From positions 1 through 37,020 of the forward strand of contig CACDQG010000004.1 of assembly GCA_902554785.1 (NCBI GenBank): a stretch of 37,020 nucleotides of DNA, given 5' to 3'. The first letter of the stretch is position 1. Every line of letters starts with the position of its first letter. The notes below the pieces were generated by a model that was not told the DNA's origin, did no database searches, and saw only the letters and a program-made list of their open reading frames with translations. This document shows positions 1 to 9,413 of the stretch, piece after piece. This DNA is from an uncultured Pelagibacteraceae bacterium. Lineage in GTDB: Bacteria; Pseudomonadota; Alphaproteobacteria; Pelagibacterales; Pelagibacteraceae. A program made the position numbers and the translations under genes.

Positions 1-806
1 ACTAAATCACCTTCACTAATTCCAGATAGAACTGAAACTTTTCCAAAGTTTCTCTTTCCAATAACAATATCTCTCTTTTCAGCTGTTGCGTCATTTACAA
101 TATAAACAAAGGCCGTATCACCCTGGATTGTAACAGCACTTTCGGGAACTCCAATTTCTTTAGTTTCATCGTAAATTATTTTTACAGTCATTAGCTGACC
201 CGGAATTATCTCAAAACTTGAATTATCAACTAATACTCTCGAAAGGATTGATCTTGTAGAAGGATCAATACGAGAACTTATTGTCTCAACTTTTCCATTA
301 AATATTTTGTTAAATGCGGAACTTGTTATTTCAGCTTTTAAACCTTGCTTAAGGACTCCTACGTAATTTTCTGGAACTTTTATATCTATTACAACGTTTT
401 TTAAATTATCTAGAGTTATAATTAAACTTTCGGAGCCTAAAACTCCTTGAGCTATTTCCCTTTTTCCCAATTTTCCATCAAAATCTGCAATTATATTACT
501 ACCATCTTTAAGATTTAAAATAATCTCACCTTTTTTTACAAATCTGTTTTCAATATCTAATTTTCCCAGAATATCGGTTGTTTTAACTCGATAGGATTTT
601 GTATTTTTAGCTATTGCAGTACCAAAAGTTTCAATACTTTTATAAAATACGGATTTTTCAACTGGTTTTATTATGACACCTGGGGCCGGCCTTACGCTAA
701 ATTTTTTTTGAAAATGAAGCCCAATAAAATGACGTGCAGCAATTATTACAAAAATAGCTAAGAAAAAAATAATTAAAAAGGTTTTAAGTTTAGTTGAAGA
801 TTTCAT
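1..806 (-). CDS. RND efflux periplasmic adaptor (HlyD/MFP family), partial; C-terminus runs off the left edge
   Basis: Not in the ORF track because truncated. Minus-strand reading from ATG at 806: MKSSTKLKTFLIIFFLAIFVIIAARHFIG...GVIIKPVEKSV...VIGKRNFGKVSVLSGISEGDLV, the typical MFP ending region. Start overlaps the sseA stop (ATGA). Confidence 0.85.
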   Translation of the reverse strand, partial: MKSSTKLKTFLIIFFLAIFVIIAARHFIGLHFQKKFSVRPAPGVIIKPVEKSVFYKSIETFGTAIAKNTKSYRVKTTDILGKLDIENRFVKKGEIILNLKDGSNIIADFDGKLGKREIAQGVLGSESLIITLDNLKNVVIDIKVPENYVGVLKQGLKAEITSSAFNKIFNGKVETISSRIDPSTRSILSRVLVDNSSFEIIPGQLMTVKIIYDETKEIGVPESAVTIQGDTAFVYIVNDATAEKRDIVIGKRNFGKVSVLSGISEGDL

Positions 807-1621
807 CAATTTTCTAATCCGTACTCTGCCCACGACCCGTCATATATTTTTGGTTTTTTACCAGTTATTAAAGAATTAGCTAGCCCTAAAATACAAGCTG
901 TAATTCCTGAACCACAGCTAAAAGCTTTGTCTTTATGAATAGAAATTTCTTTTTTCTTAAAGATGCTAGTCAATTCGTCCTTTTTTTTAAAAGTTCTATC
1001 GTTATTTATTAATAATTGAAAAGGTAAATTTATTGAATCTTTAATATGACCACTTCTCATTCCTTCCCTGGGTTCTGGCTGTAAACCTAAAAATCTTTTT
1101 TCTCCTCTAGCATCAATTAATAGAAAATTTTTCTTTTCAATATTTTCGTTTACTTGATCTTTATTTATTACCAAAGAAGTATCTTCTGTTGCTTTATATT
1201 TTGAATAAAGAATTTTCAAAATTTCTTTCGAAGTTGGCTTTTTTTCACTTAGCCACTTATTAAAATTACCATCTAAAACTGAAACTAGGTTAGGATTATG
1301 ACCAAAGTAAATAAAGTTGTACCAAACACGACATGCGCTAAATACTTCTGAGTTATCATAAACAATAATGTGATCAGAATTATTAATTCCAAGGCTAGAC
1401 ACAATATTTTCCCAATTTCTTCTAGAAGGGAGCATATGGGGTAACGATGAATTCTGATTCGAATATTTATCTATGTCAAAAAAAATTGAGTTTTTAATAT
1501 GATTTGATTTATATTCTTCTTTCGCATTTCTTTCTGAATTCGGAAGATGCCAAGAGGCGTCTAGTATTTTAACTTTATCTATATTTTCTTCTAACCAGTC
1601 TGTAGAAACTAATTGTTTCAT
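806..1621 (-). CDS. sseA: 3-mercaptopyruvate/thiosulfate sulfurtransferase (two rhodanese domains)
   Basis: 271 aa; ILDASWHLP, GHIKNSIFFDID, active-site loop CGSGITAC, DGSWAEYG C-terminus. Confidence 0.9.
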   Translation of the reverse strand: MKQLVSTDWLEENIDKVKILDASWHLPNSERNAKEEYKSNHIKNSIFFDIDKYSNQNSSLPHMLPSRRNWENIVSSLGINNSDHIIVYDNSEVFSACRVWYNFIYFGHNPNLVSVLDGNFNKWLSEKKPTSKEILKILYSKYKATEDTSLVINKDQVNENIEKKNFLLIDARGEKRFLGLQPEPREGMRSGHIKDSINLPFQLLINNDRTFKKKDELTSIFKKKEISIHKDKAFSCGSGITACILGLANSLITGKKPKIYDGSWAEYGLEN

Positions 1622-2067
1622 TATCTATTTTTTTCAATATATTTTTGATGATATGACTCGGCTTTACAATAGTTTTTAAATTTTGAAATATTAGTTTGAA
1701 TTTTTCCACCAAGCTTTTTGTTGTATTCATTAAAAACTTCCAGCGCGTCTTTTTTTTGTTCCTCTGTCTCATAAAAGATTTCACTTCTATATTGAGTTCC
1801 AATATCAGGAAATTGCATATCTTTTTGTGTTGGATCGTGCATTTTAAAGAACAAATCTAGTATCTTTTTAAAAGAAATTTTACTCTCATCAAAAGTCAAT
1901 CTCACCACTTCTGCATGGCCTGTTTTTCCAGTGCACACCTCTTCATAGGTAACTTTGTCACTTTGGCCACCTGCATAGCCAACTTCAGTCTGAATTATGC
2001 CTGGTTTAGATTTAAAGTTTTCCTCAGGTTTCCAAAAACAACCAAGTGCGAGTGTACATTTCTTCAT
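1621..2067 (-). CDS. msrA: peptide-methionine (S)-S-oxide reductase
   Basis: GCFWKPEENFKSKPGIIQTEVGYAGG; HDPTQKDMQFPDIGTQYRSEIFY. Confidence 0.93.
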   Translation of the reverse strand: MKKCTLALGCFWKPEENFKSKPGIIQTEVGYAGGQSDKVTYEEVCTGKTGHAEVVRLTFDESKISFKKILDLFFKMHDPTQKDMQFPDIGTQYRSEIFYETEEQKKDALEVFNEYNKKLGGKIQTNISKFKNYCKAESYHQKYIEKNR

Positions 2068-2106
2068 AAGTTAATTAATATATTTTGAATTTGAAAGGAT
2101 AGTAAA

Positions 2107-2988
2107 TTGTTAACCCAAAATCAAATAGGCGTATTGTACATGGTAGGAAGTGTAATTTGCTTTTCTATAATGGATATTTGCGTGAAATGGCTTGATTATT
2201 ATCCTGTCGGACAAGTTTTATTTTTGAGGTTCTTTATCGGGTTTATTCCAATTTTTTTCATCATACCAAGAGATAAACTTTTTAGTTTTTATAAAACATC
2301 TAGACCTGGTCTACATGCATTCCGTGCTATTTCTGGAGCTGCTGCGATTATTGCATTATTTATAGGATTAAGAGAATTACCATTAGCTGATGTTGTGTCT
2401 TTAACTTTTGGAGGACCGATATTTGTCACTGTAGCTTCAATTTTCTTCTTATCTGAAAAAGTTGGAATTAAAAGATGGTCAGCTGTATTTTTAGGTTTCA
2501 TTGGAATGTTACTAATAGTTCAACCAGCCTTTATTGATTTGAATTATTTTTACATAACTCCAATAGTTTTTTGTATTTTCTTTGCCTGTGTGGCAATTAG
2601 TGTAAGGTCTCTATCAAAAACTGAACCAAACTACACAATCGCTTTTTATTTCACTTTTCTTTGTACGTTGCTTGGCTTTATTACAATATTTTTTGTTGAG
2701 TGGAAAATGCCAACATTAATTGACTTAGTAATTTTTATAGTGATGGGATTATGCGGAAGTATTGCAAATCTTCTTCTTACTCAAAGTTATAGACTAGCTG
2801 AAGCCTCATTAGTTACACCAATTAAATATTTAAGTCTTGTATTTGCAATTGTATTTGGGTTTTTGATTTGGAGTGAAATACCCAAGTTTTTAACATTGTT
2901 TGGTGCTTTATTAGTCATTGCAAGTTCACTGATAATTTTCATAAGAGAGTCTCAACTTAAAAAACAAATAGTAAATCCAAGAGCATGA
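2107..2988 (+). CDS. DMT superfamily (EamA) transporter
   Basis: 293 aa, ~10 hydrophobic segments, duplicated EamA pattern. TTG start. Confidence 0.85.
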   Translation: MLTQNQIGVLYMVGSVICFSIMDICVKWLDYYPVGQVLFLRFFIGFIPIFFIIPRDKLFSFYKTSRPGLHAFRAISGAAAIIALFIGLRELPLADVVSLTFGGPIFVTVASIFFLSEKVGIKRWSAVFLGFIGMLLIVQPAFIDLNYFYITPIVFCIFFACVAISVRSLSKTEPNYTIAFYFTFLCTLLGFITIFFVEWKMPTLIDLVIFIVMGLCGSIANLLLTQSYRLAEASLVTPIKYLSLVFAIVFGFLIWSEIPKFLTLFGALLVIASSLIIFIRESQLKKQIVNPRA

Positions 2989-3608
2989 GAAAACCAAGTT
3001 ATTGGAATAAGGCAAAATCTATTTTGTCTAAGAAAGATAAAGTTATGAAAAGATTAATTAATTCCTACAAAGATGGAGCCCTAGTGACTAGAAATGATGT
3101 TTTCTATTCACTTTGCAAAAGTATAATCGGACAACAAATAAGTGTAGCTGCAGCTAATTCAGTCTTTTCAAAATTTGAGAAAAGCTGCAGAGGAAAAATT
3201 AGTGCAAAAAATGTTAATAAATTATCTTCTCAGACTTTAAAAAGATGTGGTTTAAGCAAACAAAAAGTAAGAGGTATAAAAGATTTGGCAAAAAAAACTA
3301 TATCAAAAGAATTTAAACCCTATTTAATAAATAAAATGAATGATGAAGAGGCTATTGAGTATTTATCCAATTTAAGACAAATTGGCAGATGGTCTGCTGA
3401 AATGATTTTGCTTTTCACTTTTAATAGACCAAATATTTGGCCACTACAGGATATAGGCTTGCTTAGGGCAATTTCAAATAACTATAAAAAAAAATATTTT
3501 CCTCCTAAGACTTTTTTAAAAAAACTTTATAAAAAGTTTACGCCCTACTGTTCAGTTGCAACGTGGTATCTTTGGAGATCAATAGATGAGGAGCCGATAC
3601 AGTATTAA
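2985..3608 (+). CDS. DNA-3-methyladenine glycosylase (HhH-GPD superfamily)
   Basis: SLCKSIIGQQIS..., helix-hairpin-helix LRQIGRWSAEMILLFTFNRPNIWPLQDIGLLRA with catalytic Asp; ATGA overlap with the upstream gene. Confidence 0.88.
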   Translation: MRKPSYWNKAKSILSKKDKVMKRLINSYKDGALVTRNDVFYSLCKSIIGQQISVAAANSVFSKFEKSCRGKISAKNVNKLSSQTLKRCGLSKQKVRGIKDLAKKTISKEFKPYLINKMNDEEAIEYLSNLRQIGRWSAEMILLFTFNRPNIWPLQDIGLLRAISNNYKKKYFPPKTFLKKLYKKFTPYCSVATWYLWRSIDEEPIQY

Positions 3609-3892
3609 TCACCTTCAATTGTTTGATGCTGACGTACTGCGTATCCTTTAAGAATATTATGAGCATCTTTATACTCTTTGGAATTGTAAAATTTATTAGC
3701 TTCATCATAAGATGGAAACTCAATTACAACTGTTCTAGGAGATTTTTCACCTTCGTTAGATGTTGATCTACCACCTCTAATTAAAAATTTTCCCTTATAT
3801 TTTTCAACTGCTGCTTTAGCTTTCACAGCATATTCTTTTAATTTTTCCTGATTAGTAATATTTTTATAAACACAAACAACGTATCCTTTCAT
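3605..3892 (-). CDS. DUF1330 family protein
   Basis: GKFLIRGG, RTVVIEFPSYDEANKFYNSKEYKDA. Confidence 0.85.
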   Translation of the reverse strand: MKGYVVCVYKNITNQEKLKEYAVKAKAAVEKYKGKFLIRGGRSTSNEGEKSPRTVVIEFPSYDEANKFYNSKEYKDAHNILKGYAVRQHQTIEGD

Positions 3893-3925
3893 TTACAACT
3901 CCTTTAAAATAATTTAGCTTTCTTC

Positions 3926-4453
3926 ATGGCAGATAAACTTATCATTGATTGGAAAGAGTACAATCAAATCGTAGAAAAACTCGCAATACAAATCTATAAA
4001 AGCGGCTTCAAACCTAATTTACTTATTGGCATTATGAGGGGCGGAGCTCCCATCATAGATGTCTTAAGCAGAGTTTTTAAATTGAAGTGTGCATATTTGG
4101 CAGTCGAGTCATATTCGGGCGTAGGTATTGAAGACCAACAAGGTGATTTAGTTTTTTCAAGAGAAATGAGTTCTACAGTTCAAGATATGAAAGGTAATAT
4201 TTTACTTTGCGATGACTTGTCTGACACAGGGGTTACACTTAATAAAAGCATTGATTGGTTAAAAAAATATCCTCCTATAAAAGGAAATATAAAAGAGATA
4301 AAAACTGCTGTTCTTTGGAAAAAAAAAGATTCTACTTTTGAACCTGATTTTTGTGCTCAAAGATTAAATAGTAATCCTTGGATTGTTCAACCATTCGAGC
4401 ACTATGAAGAGGTAAATGTTCAAGATTTAATTCAAAAACATCAAAAGGATTAA
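3926..4453 (+). CDS. purine-type phosphoribosyltransferase
   Basis: PRPP loop ILLCDDLSDTGVTL; LLIGIMRGGAPIIDVLSR. Confidence 0.85.
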   Translation: MADKLIIDWKEYNQIVEKLAIQIYKSGFKPNLLIGIMRGGAPIIDVLSRVFKLKCAYLAVESYSGVGIEDQQGDLVFSREMSSTVQDMKGNILLCDDLSDTGVTLNKSIDWLKKYPPIKGNIKEIKTAVLWKKKDSTFEPDFCAQRLNSNPWIVQPFEHYEEVNVQDLIQKHQKD

Positions 4454-4474
4454 GGGCCAGAGTTAACTGGCCCT
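4453..4474. terminator. bidirectional hairpin between convergent genes
   Basis: agggccag-agttaa-ctggccct, 8-bp perfect stem, followed by aaaatttt. Confidence 0.7.
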
Positions 4475-4480
4475 AAAATT

Positions 4481-5791
4481 TTAAGCTACGTAAAAACTTA
4501 TTACGCTAAATACTGCGATTACCCAAATAGCTGGAGAGGTTTTCCCAAACTTACCTGTAAATATTTGGATTAATGCATAAGATATGAATGCCAAAGCGAT
4601 ACCATTACTTATACTGTAAGTTAACGGCATTGTTATCATAGCTACTACAGCAGGACCGGACTCTGCTATGTCATCCCACTCTATATCAGTAATATTTCGC
4701 ACGAATAATATAGCTACGTATAATAATGCTGCTCCATCTATTTCTTTTGGCAAACTTGTTGCTAATGGGGAAAAGAACAAACATGCCAAGAACAACACAC
4801 CAATAACCAATGATGTCATTCCAGTTCTTCCACCTGCCTTTACTCCTGCTCCAGACTCCACATAACTTGTTACTGTTGTAGTTCCCATCATGGCACCTGC
4901 AACCGTACCAACGCTGTCAGATAGCATTGCCTTATTGATATCTTGAACTTTACCTTTTTTATCTACCTTACCTGCTACATTTGCAACAGAAGTTAAAGTT
5001 CCAGCTGTATCAAAAAAGTCTATAAATAATAAAGTGAAGACTATCGAAGCCATACCAGCAGTAAGTGCTGCTTTTAGATCAAAATCGAATAAGTATGTCA
5101 TCGGTGGAATAGATCCAACCACGCCATTGAACTTTGCTAACCCAGTAGCCCAAGCAATAATGCTAAATAATAGGATACCAATTATAATGTTACCTCTTAT
5201 TTTCATTTTTTCTAAAACAATCATAAAAACAAAAGTCAAACATCCAAGAAGTACCAACGGATTTTTAATGTCACCAAGAGTAACAAGTGTAACTGGATGA
5301 TCTCCAACTACTCCCATTATTTCTAGACCTATTATAGCTAAAAACAATCCAATTCCTGCACCGATACCAAGTTTTAAACTTCTTGGTATTGAATTTATTA
5401 GCCATGCTCTTAAAGGTGTAAGTGAAATTGCTAAAAAGATTATTCCCGCAACTAAAACTGCACCTAGTGCTGCTTGAGGTGTATAGCCCATTCCGGCAAC
5501 AACTCCATAGGCAACAAATGCATTTATACCCATACCCGGCGCTAAACCAATTGGCCAGGTTTTTCCATAAAAAGCCATTATGAAACAAGCAAGAGCTGTC
5601 GCTAAAATTGTTGCAGTGAAAACTGCACCAAAATCAAAAAAACCTTTTTCTGTTCCAGCAAACTCGCCAGATAAGATAAAAGGATTTAAAAACATGATAT
5701 ATGCCATTGTAAGAAAAGTGGTTACACCGGCAATTACCTCAGTTTTAAAATTTGTTTTATGTTTTCTATACTCAAAATATTTATCCATCAT
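4481..5791 (-). CDS. NCS2 family purine permease (guanine/hypoxanthine AzgA-like)
   Basis: 436 aa; TEVIAGVTTFLTMAYIMFLNP; GLAPGMGINAFVAYGVV; LFIDFFDTAGTLTSVA. Confidence 0.9.
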   Translation of the reverse strand: MMDKYFEYRKHKTNFKTEVIAGVTTFLTMAYIMFLNPFILSGEFAGTEKGFFDFGAVFTATILATALACFIMAFYGKTWPIGLAPGMGINAFVAYGVVAGMGYTPQAALGAVLVAGIIFLAISLTPLRAWLINSIPRSLKLGIGAGIGLFLAIIGLEIMGVVGDHPVTLVTLGDIKNPLVLLGCLTFVFMIVLEKMKIRGNIIIGILLFSIIAWATGLAKFNGVVGSIPPMTYLFDFDLKAALTAGMASIVFTLLFIDFFDTAGTLTSVANVAGKVDKKGKVQDINKAMLSDSVGTVAGAMMGTTTVTSYVESGAGVKAGGRTGMTSLVIGVLFLACLFFSPLATSLPKEIDGAALLYVAILFVRNITDIEWDDIAESGPAVVAMITMPLTYSISNGIALAFISYALIQIFTGKFGKTSPAIWVIAVFSVISFYVA

Positions 5792-5800
5792 AAAATAAAA

Positions 5801-5880
5801 CCTCCGTTCAGAGTCTATTACTCTATATATGTGATAAAATCTTAACTAAATCCTACATACCTGTTAAGATTCAACCATGG
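5801..5880 (-). promoter_or_regulatory. structured 5' leader of the purine permease; candidate purine-type riboswitch (unproven)
   Basis: Minus strand AATCTTAAC-AGGTATGTAGGATTTA-GTTAAGATT (9-bp perfect stem, plus coordinates 5838-5871); second hairpin AGAGT-AATAG-ACTCT (5810-5824) next to the SD CGGAGG. Confidence 0.45.
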
Positions 5881-5926
5881 GTAAATATATCTGTTTATAA
5901 CTTTACGTTATAATATAAGGTTTAAA

Positions 5927-6232
5927 ATGAAAAAAATATTTTGGAGAATTTTATACACATTATTATTCGTTTCTTTAATTGGCTGCCAAACAGTTTCTAA
6001 TAAAATTGAAGTCGCCACAGCTAAAGAGAAAAAAGAATTAAACAAATGGTTAAATAAAACAGAGGTGGAATTGAAAAGTTTTTTCGGACAGCCGGATAAA
6101 GTTGAATTTTTAAAATCAAGAAATAGAAACTATGTTTATATGACTGAAAAATTTAAAATTAAGTGTGAGCGAAAGTTTGAGATAAATCCAAGGAATATTG
6201 TGGTTGGTTTTAGTAGTAAAAACTGTTTTTAA
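5927..6232 (+). CDS. small lipoprotein
   Basis: Signal peptide with lipobox LIGC; 101 aa; FFGQPDK motif as in SmpA/BamE-like small lipoproteins. Confidence 0.65.
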   Translation: MKKIFWRILYTLLFVSLIGCQTVSNKIEVATAKEKKELNKWLNKTEVELKSFFGQPDKVEFLKSRNRNYVYMTEKFKIKCERKFEINPRNIVVGFSSKNCF

Positions 6233-6237
6233 TTACC

Positions 6238-6257
6238 TGCGGAGTTTTTACTCCGCA
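6238..6257. terminator. hairpin terminator between convergent genes
   Basis: tgcggagt-tttt-actccgca. Confidence 0.6.
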
Positions 6258-6269
6258 AGCAAGGCAAAC

Positions 6270-6713
6270 TTATTTTATTTCAATAAGTCTTTTTTTCTTT
6301 ATTTCAGGGATGATTTTTTCACAAGAAATAGTCAGTAAACCATCTTTTAGTTCCGCACCATTCACTTTTACATCATCTGCAATTGTGAACGACCTAGCAA
6401 AAGATCTTTGCGATATTCCTCTATGAATCACTTCATCACCTTCTTTTTCTTCAGATCTTTTAACGTCTTTTGTTTTGACTGTTAAAAGATTATCTTCATA
6501 TTCAACTTCAACATCATCTTTGTTAAAGCCAGCAACTGCTACTTCAATAGCATACTTATCTTTGCCTGCTTTTCGGATGTTGTATGGCGGGTAATTGCTT
6601 TGCACAGCAAGACTGCCATTCCCTAACATAGATTCAAATTGATCAAACATGTCATCGAATCCAATGCTAAAAGGTCTAAGTGAATTAAAGATCGATAGAT
6701 CCTTACTTGTCAT
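6270..6713 (-). CDS. Hsp20/alpha-crystallin small heat-shock protein
   Basis: DKYAIEVAVAGFNKDDVEVEYEDNLLTVKT. Start set at MTSKDL (6713), preceded by aaaggagg; the track start at 6758 is probably too far upstream. Confidence 0.9.
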   Translation of the reverse strand: MTSKDLSIFNSLRPFSIGFDDMFDQFESMLGNGSLAVQSNYPPYNIRKAGKDKYAIEVAVAGFNKDDVEVEYEDNLLTVKTKDVKRSEEKEGDEVIHRGISQRSFARSFTIADDVKVNGAELKDGLLTISCEKIIPEIKKKRLIEIK

Positions 6714-6802
6714 ATATCCTCCTTTGTTAGCAAGGTTAATGTCAGTCCCATTTGGCAACCGACAAAAGAGATATGGGAATTATTTCTATTTTTTCAAGAT
6801 TG

Positions 6803-8887
6803 TTATTTTAATATTTTTGCAGATTTTAAAATAAAAGAATATTCTTCTGCTAATTCTGTGATCGCATTGTCGCGGCCAGACATTCCTCCATGACCTGCTG
6901 CTTCCATTTTGCATTTTAATAATTGAATATTATTATCAGTTTTTCTCTCTCTAAGTTTTGCAACATATTTAACTGGCTCAGAGTAAAGAACTCTGTTATC
7001 AAAAAGAGAAGTTGTAATAAGCATTGGCGGGTAATCTTTTTTATCAAGATTGTTATAAGGTGCATAAGATAAGATATACTCAAAATACTCCTTGCTTTTT
7101 ATAGGGTTTCCCCACATTTCCCATTCGCCTGGTGTTAATGGTAATTTTTCATTTAACATAGTTGTCATTGTGTCTACAAATGGAACTAACAAAAGCATTC
7201 CAAAAAATAAATCTGGAGCCATATTAGCCACAGCTCCACCTGTCAGACCTCCAGCAGATCCACCATAAAAACAAATTCCGCCTTTGTATGTATACCTTTG
7301 TTCTATTAAGTGATTAGCACAAGCCACATAATCTAAAAAAGTGTTTTTTTTAAATTTTTTTTTACCTTCAGTGTGCCAGGCATCTGAAACATCGCCACCG
7401 CCTCTAACATGAGCAATTGCAAAAGTAATTCCTCTATCAACTAAACAAAATCTAGAGGCACTAAATGATGGAGATATGCTATGTTTGTATGCCCCGTAGG
7501 CATATAAAAGAATTTTTGATTTTCCATCTTGCTTTGTGTTTTTTAATCTCACTAAACTGATCGGAATCATTCGACCATCATGCGATTTAGCTTTAATTCT
7601 CTCTACCACATAATTTTTGGGATCATGGCCAGATGGAATTTCTGTCTCTTTAACTAATTTTTTTTCTTTAGTTAAGATATCATATTCGTAAACTCTTCCT
7701 GGAGTTGCCATACTCTCCCAACCAACTCTTATCAATGTAGTATTTGTATCTCTTTGCATTAAAGAAACACCAGGGACGCCTATTGGTTCATTTGAAATTT
7801 TAATTTCTTCTTCTTTGTTAGTTTTAATATTTCTTACAAACAGTTTTGGGATAGCATCTGACTTTTCTGATCTAAGGATATAATCGTCCAAAAATTCAAA
7901 TCCACCAATAACAGTTTCTTTTTTAGGGGGTATAAAAACTTCTAATTTATCTATCTGATTAGTCTTACATCTAAGTACTTTATAATCCCTAGCCTCTTCA
8001 TTGGTATGTACGTAAAAATAACCTTGCCAAGAGTCTATAGAATAGCGAACATCATTTTTTCTTTTTTGAAACAACGTAGGTTTAATTTCTTTAGAGTCTG
8101 TGGGAAAAAAATATTCTTCAGTTGTAATGTGATCGGAAGTTCCAATAATAAAATATTTTTCATCTGAAGTAATGCCAATACCGCAAGTAAAGGTTTCATC
8201 TTTTTCCTCAAATATAAGCTGATCTTGATCGGTTGATGTTCCAAGAACATGTTTGAAAATTTGTCTTGGCCTATGATATTGATCTAATTTTGAATAGAAA
8301 AAACTTTTGTTATCTAAAGCCCAAGTAACACTACCACTAGTATTTTCAACTACATCTTTTTCATTTTTTCCAGTTCTAAGATCTCTTAAATAAATTGTGT
8401 AATATTCTGATCCTTTTAAATCGAGAGAATATGCAATAAAATTATCACAATAAGAAGTGCTAACGGTGCCAACTCCAAAATATTCTGAACCAGATTTCTT
8501 CTTCTCTAAATCTCCATCAAAAAAAACCTCTTCAGGTTTAGAACCATCAATGAGTTGCCTCATTCTCTTACCGTAATTACCCTTAGCTTCTGTTTTTGAC
8601 CAATAATAATATCTTTTATCTTTATATTTTAATCCAGTATCATCTAATTTAATCTTTCCTTTAATTTCGTTAAATAAACTTTTCTGTAATTCTTTAACGT
8701 CTGTGAAGTAGTCTTCAGTTATTTTGTTGTTAGCTTCTATGTAATCCTTGACCTCAGTATTTAATTTTTTCGGGTCCTTTAAAACTTCAAGGATATTAGG
8801 CTGATCAACCCATGAATAATCATCCTCTAGTGGAATCCCGTGATAATTTTTCGTAGTCTTTATTTTTTTAAGTTTTGGTATAATCAT
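6803..8887 (-). CDS. ptrB: S9 family prolyl oligopeptidase / oligopeptidase B
   Basis: 694 aa; nucleophile elbow GGSAGG, RGGGDVSDAWHTEGKKKFKKNTFLDYVACANHLI, C-terminal GHGGMSGR. Confidence 0.88.
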   Translation of the reverse strand: MIIPKLKKIKTTKNYHGIPLEDDYSWVDQPNILEVLKDPKKLNTEVKDYIEANNKITEDYFTDVKELQKSLFNEIKGKIKLDDTGLKYKDKRYYYWSKTEAKGNYGKRMRQLIDGSKPEEVFFDGDLEKKKSGSEYFGVGTVSTSYCDNFIAYSLDLKGSEYYTIYLRDLRTGKNEKDVVENTSGSVTWALDNKSFFYSKLDQYHRPRQIFKHVLGTSTDQDQLIFEEKDETFTCGIGITSDEKYFIIGTSDHITTEEYFFPTDSKEIKPTLFQKRKNDVRYSIDSWQGYFYVHTNEEARDYKVLRCKTNQIDKLEVFIPPKKETVIGGFEFLDDYILRSEKSDAIPKLFVRNIKTNKEEEIKISNEPIGVPGVSLMQRDTNTTLIRVGWESMATPGRVYEYDILTKEKKLVKETEIPSGHDPKNYVVERIKAKSHDGRMIPISLVRLKNTKQDGKSKILLYAYGAYKHSISPSFSASRFCLVDRGITFAIAHVRGGGDVSDAWHTEGKKKFKKNTFLDYVACANHLIEQRYTYKGGICFYGGSAGGLTGGAVANMAPDLFFGMLLLVPFVDTMTTMLNEKLPLTPGEWEMWGNPIKSKEYFEYILSYAPYNNLDKKDYPPMLITTSLFDNRVLYSEPVKYVAKLRERKTDNNIQLLKCKMEAAGHGGMSGRDNAITELAEEYSFILKSAKILK

Positions 8888-8900
8888 ACTAGGAAATTAT

Positions 8901-9413
8901 ATGAATTTGTTTTTGTTGGGAATTATCATTTTCGTCGTAATCTACCTTTTTCTAAATTGGTTCGCTAGGGCTAGTTCAAAAAAGATAGCTACAACTATAA
9001 AAAAAATTGCAATTTATATATCATTAATTCTAGCTGTACTATTTACAATTGGCGGTAAATTCATCTTCAGTCTTCCAATGTGGTTGATCCTGCTTTCTGG
9101 GCTTAAGATTAAAGGATTTACTGCTTTGCAAATGTATCAATTATGGAGATTAATCCAATTCATGAAAAATAACGCAGGAAGATTTTCTCAAGGTCAGTTT
9201 GGTCAAACTCCAGGATCATCAAGCCTTACATCAGAAGAAGCTTATAAATTGCTAGGATTAAAAAAGGGTGCAAGTAAAGAAGAAGTTTTAAAAGCAGCTA
9301 ATCAATTGCAAAAAAAAATTCACCCCGATATGAACCGAAATGTAGACAGCTCTAGATTGAGTCAATTAGTAAATGAAGCTAAAGAAAAAATAATTAAAAC
9401 TGATTTTAGTTAG
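8901..9413 (+). CDS. membrane-anchored J-domain (DnaJ-like) protein
   Basis: N-terminal TM segments; C-terminal SEEAYKLLGLKKGASKEEVLKAANQLQKKIHPDMN with HPD. Confidence 0.85.
   Translation: MNLFLLGIIIFVVIYLFLNWFARASSKKIATTIKKIAIYISLILAVLFTIGGKFIFSLPMWLILLSGLKIKGFTALQMYQLWRLIQFMKNNAGRFSQGQFGQTPGSSSLTSEEAYKLLGLKKGASKEEVLKAANQLQKKIHPDMNRNVDSSRLSQLVNEAKEKIIKTDFS

Noticed and set aside
1575-1802. 75-aa minus ORF across sseA/msrA, and similar short shadows (2289..2501, 3538..3723, 6649..6834, 8035..8250, 10343..10618, 14181..14393, 15986..16228, 18739..18930, 19292..19525, 20848..21126, 21084..21269, 24755..25012, 33434..33637)
   Set aside because: All overlap convincing CDSs or small ORFs in other frames and have no recognisable motifs.
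4668-5588. Track ORFs antisense or out of frame within the NCS2 permease (4668..4865, 5034..5300, 5271..5588, 5580..5798)
   Set aside because: They overlap a clear permease CDS in other frames and show no family signal.
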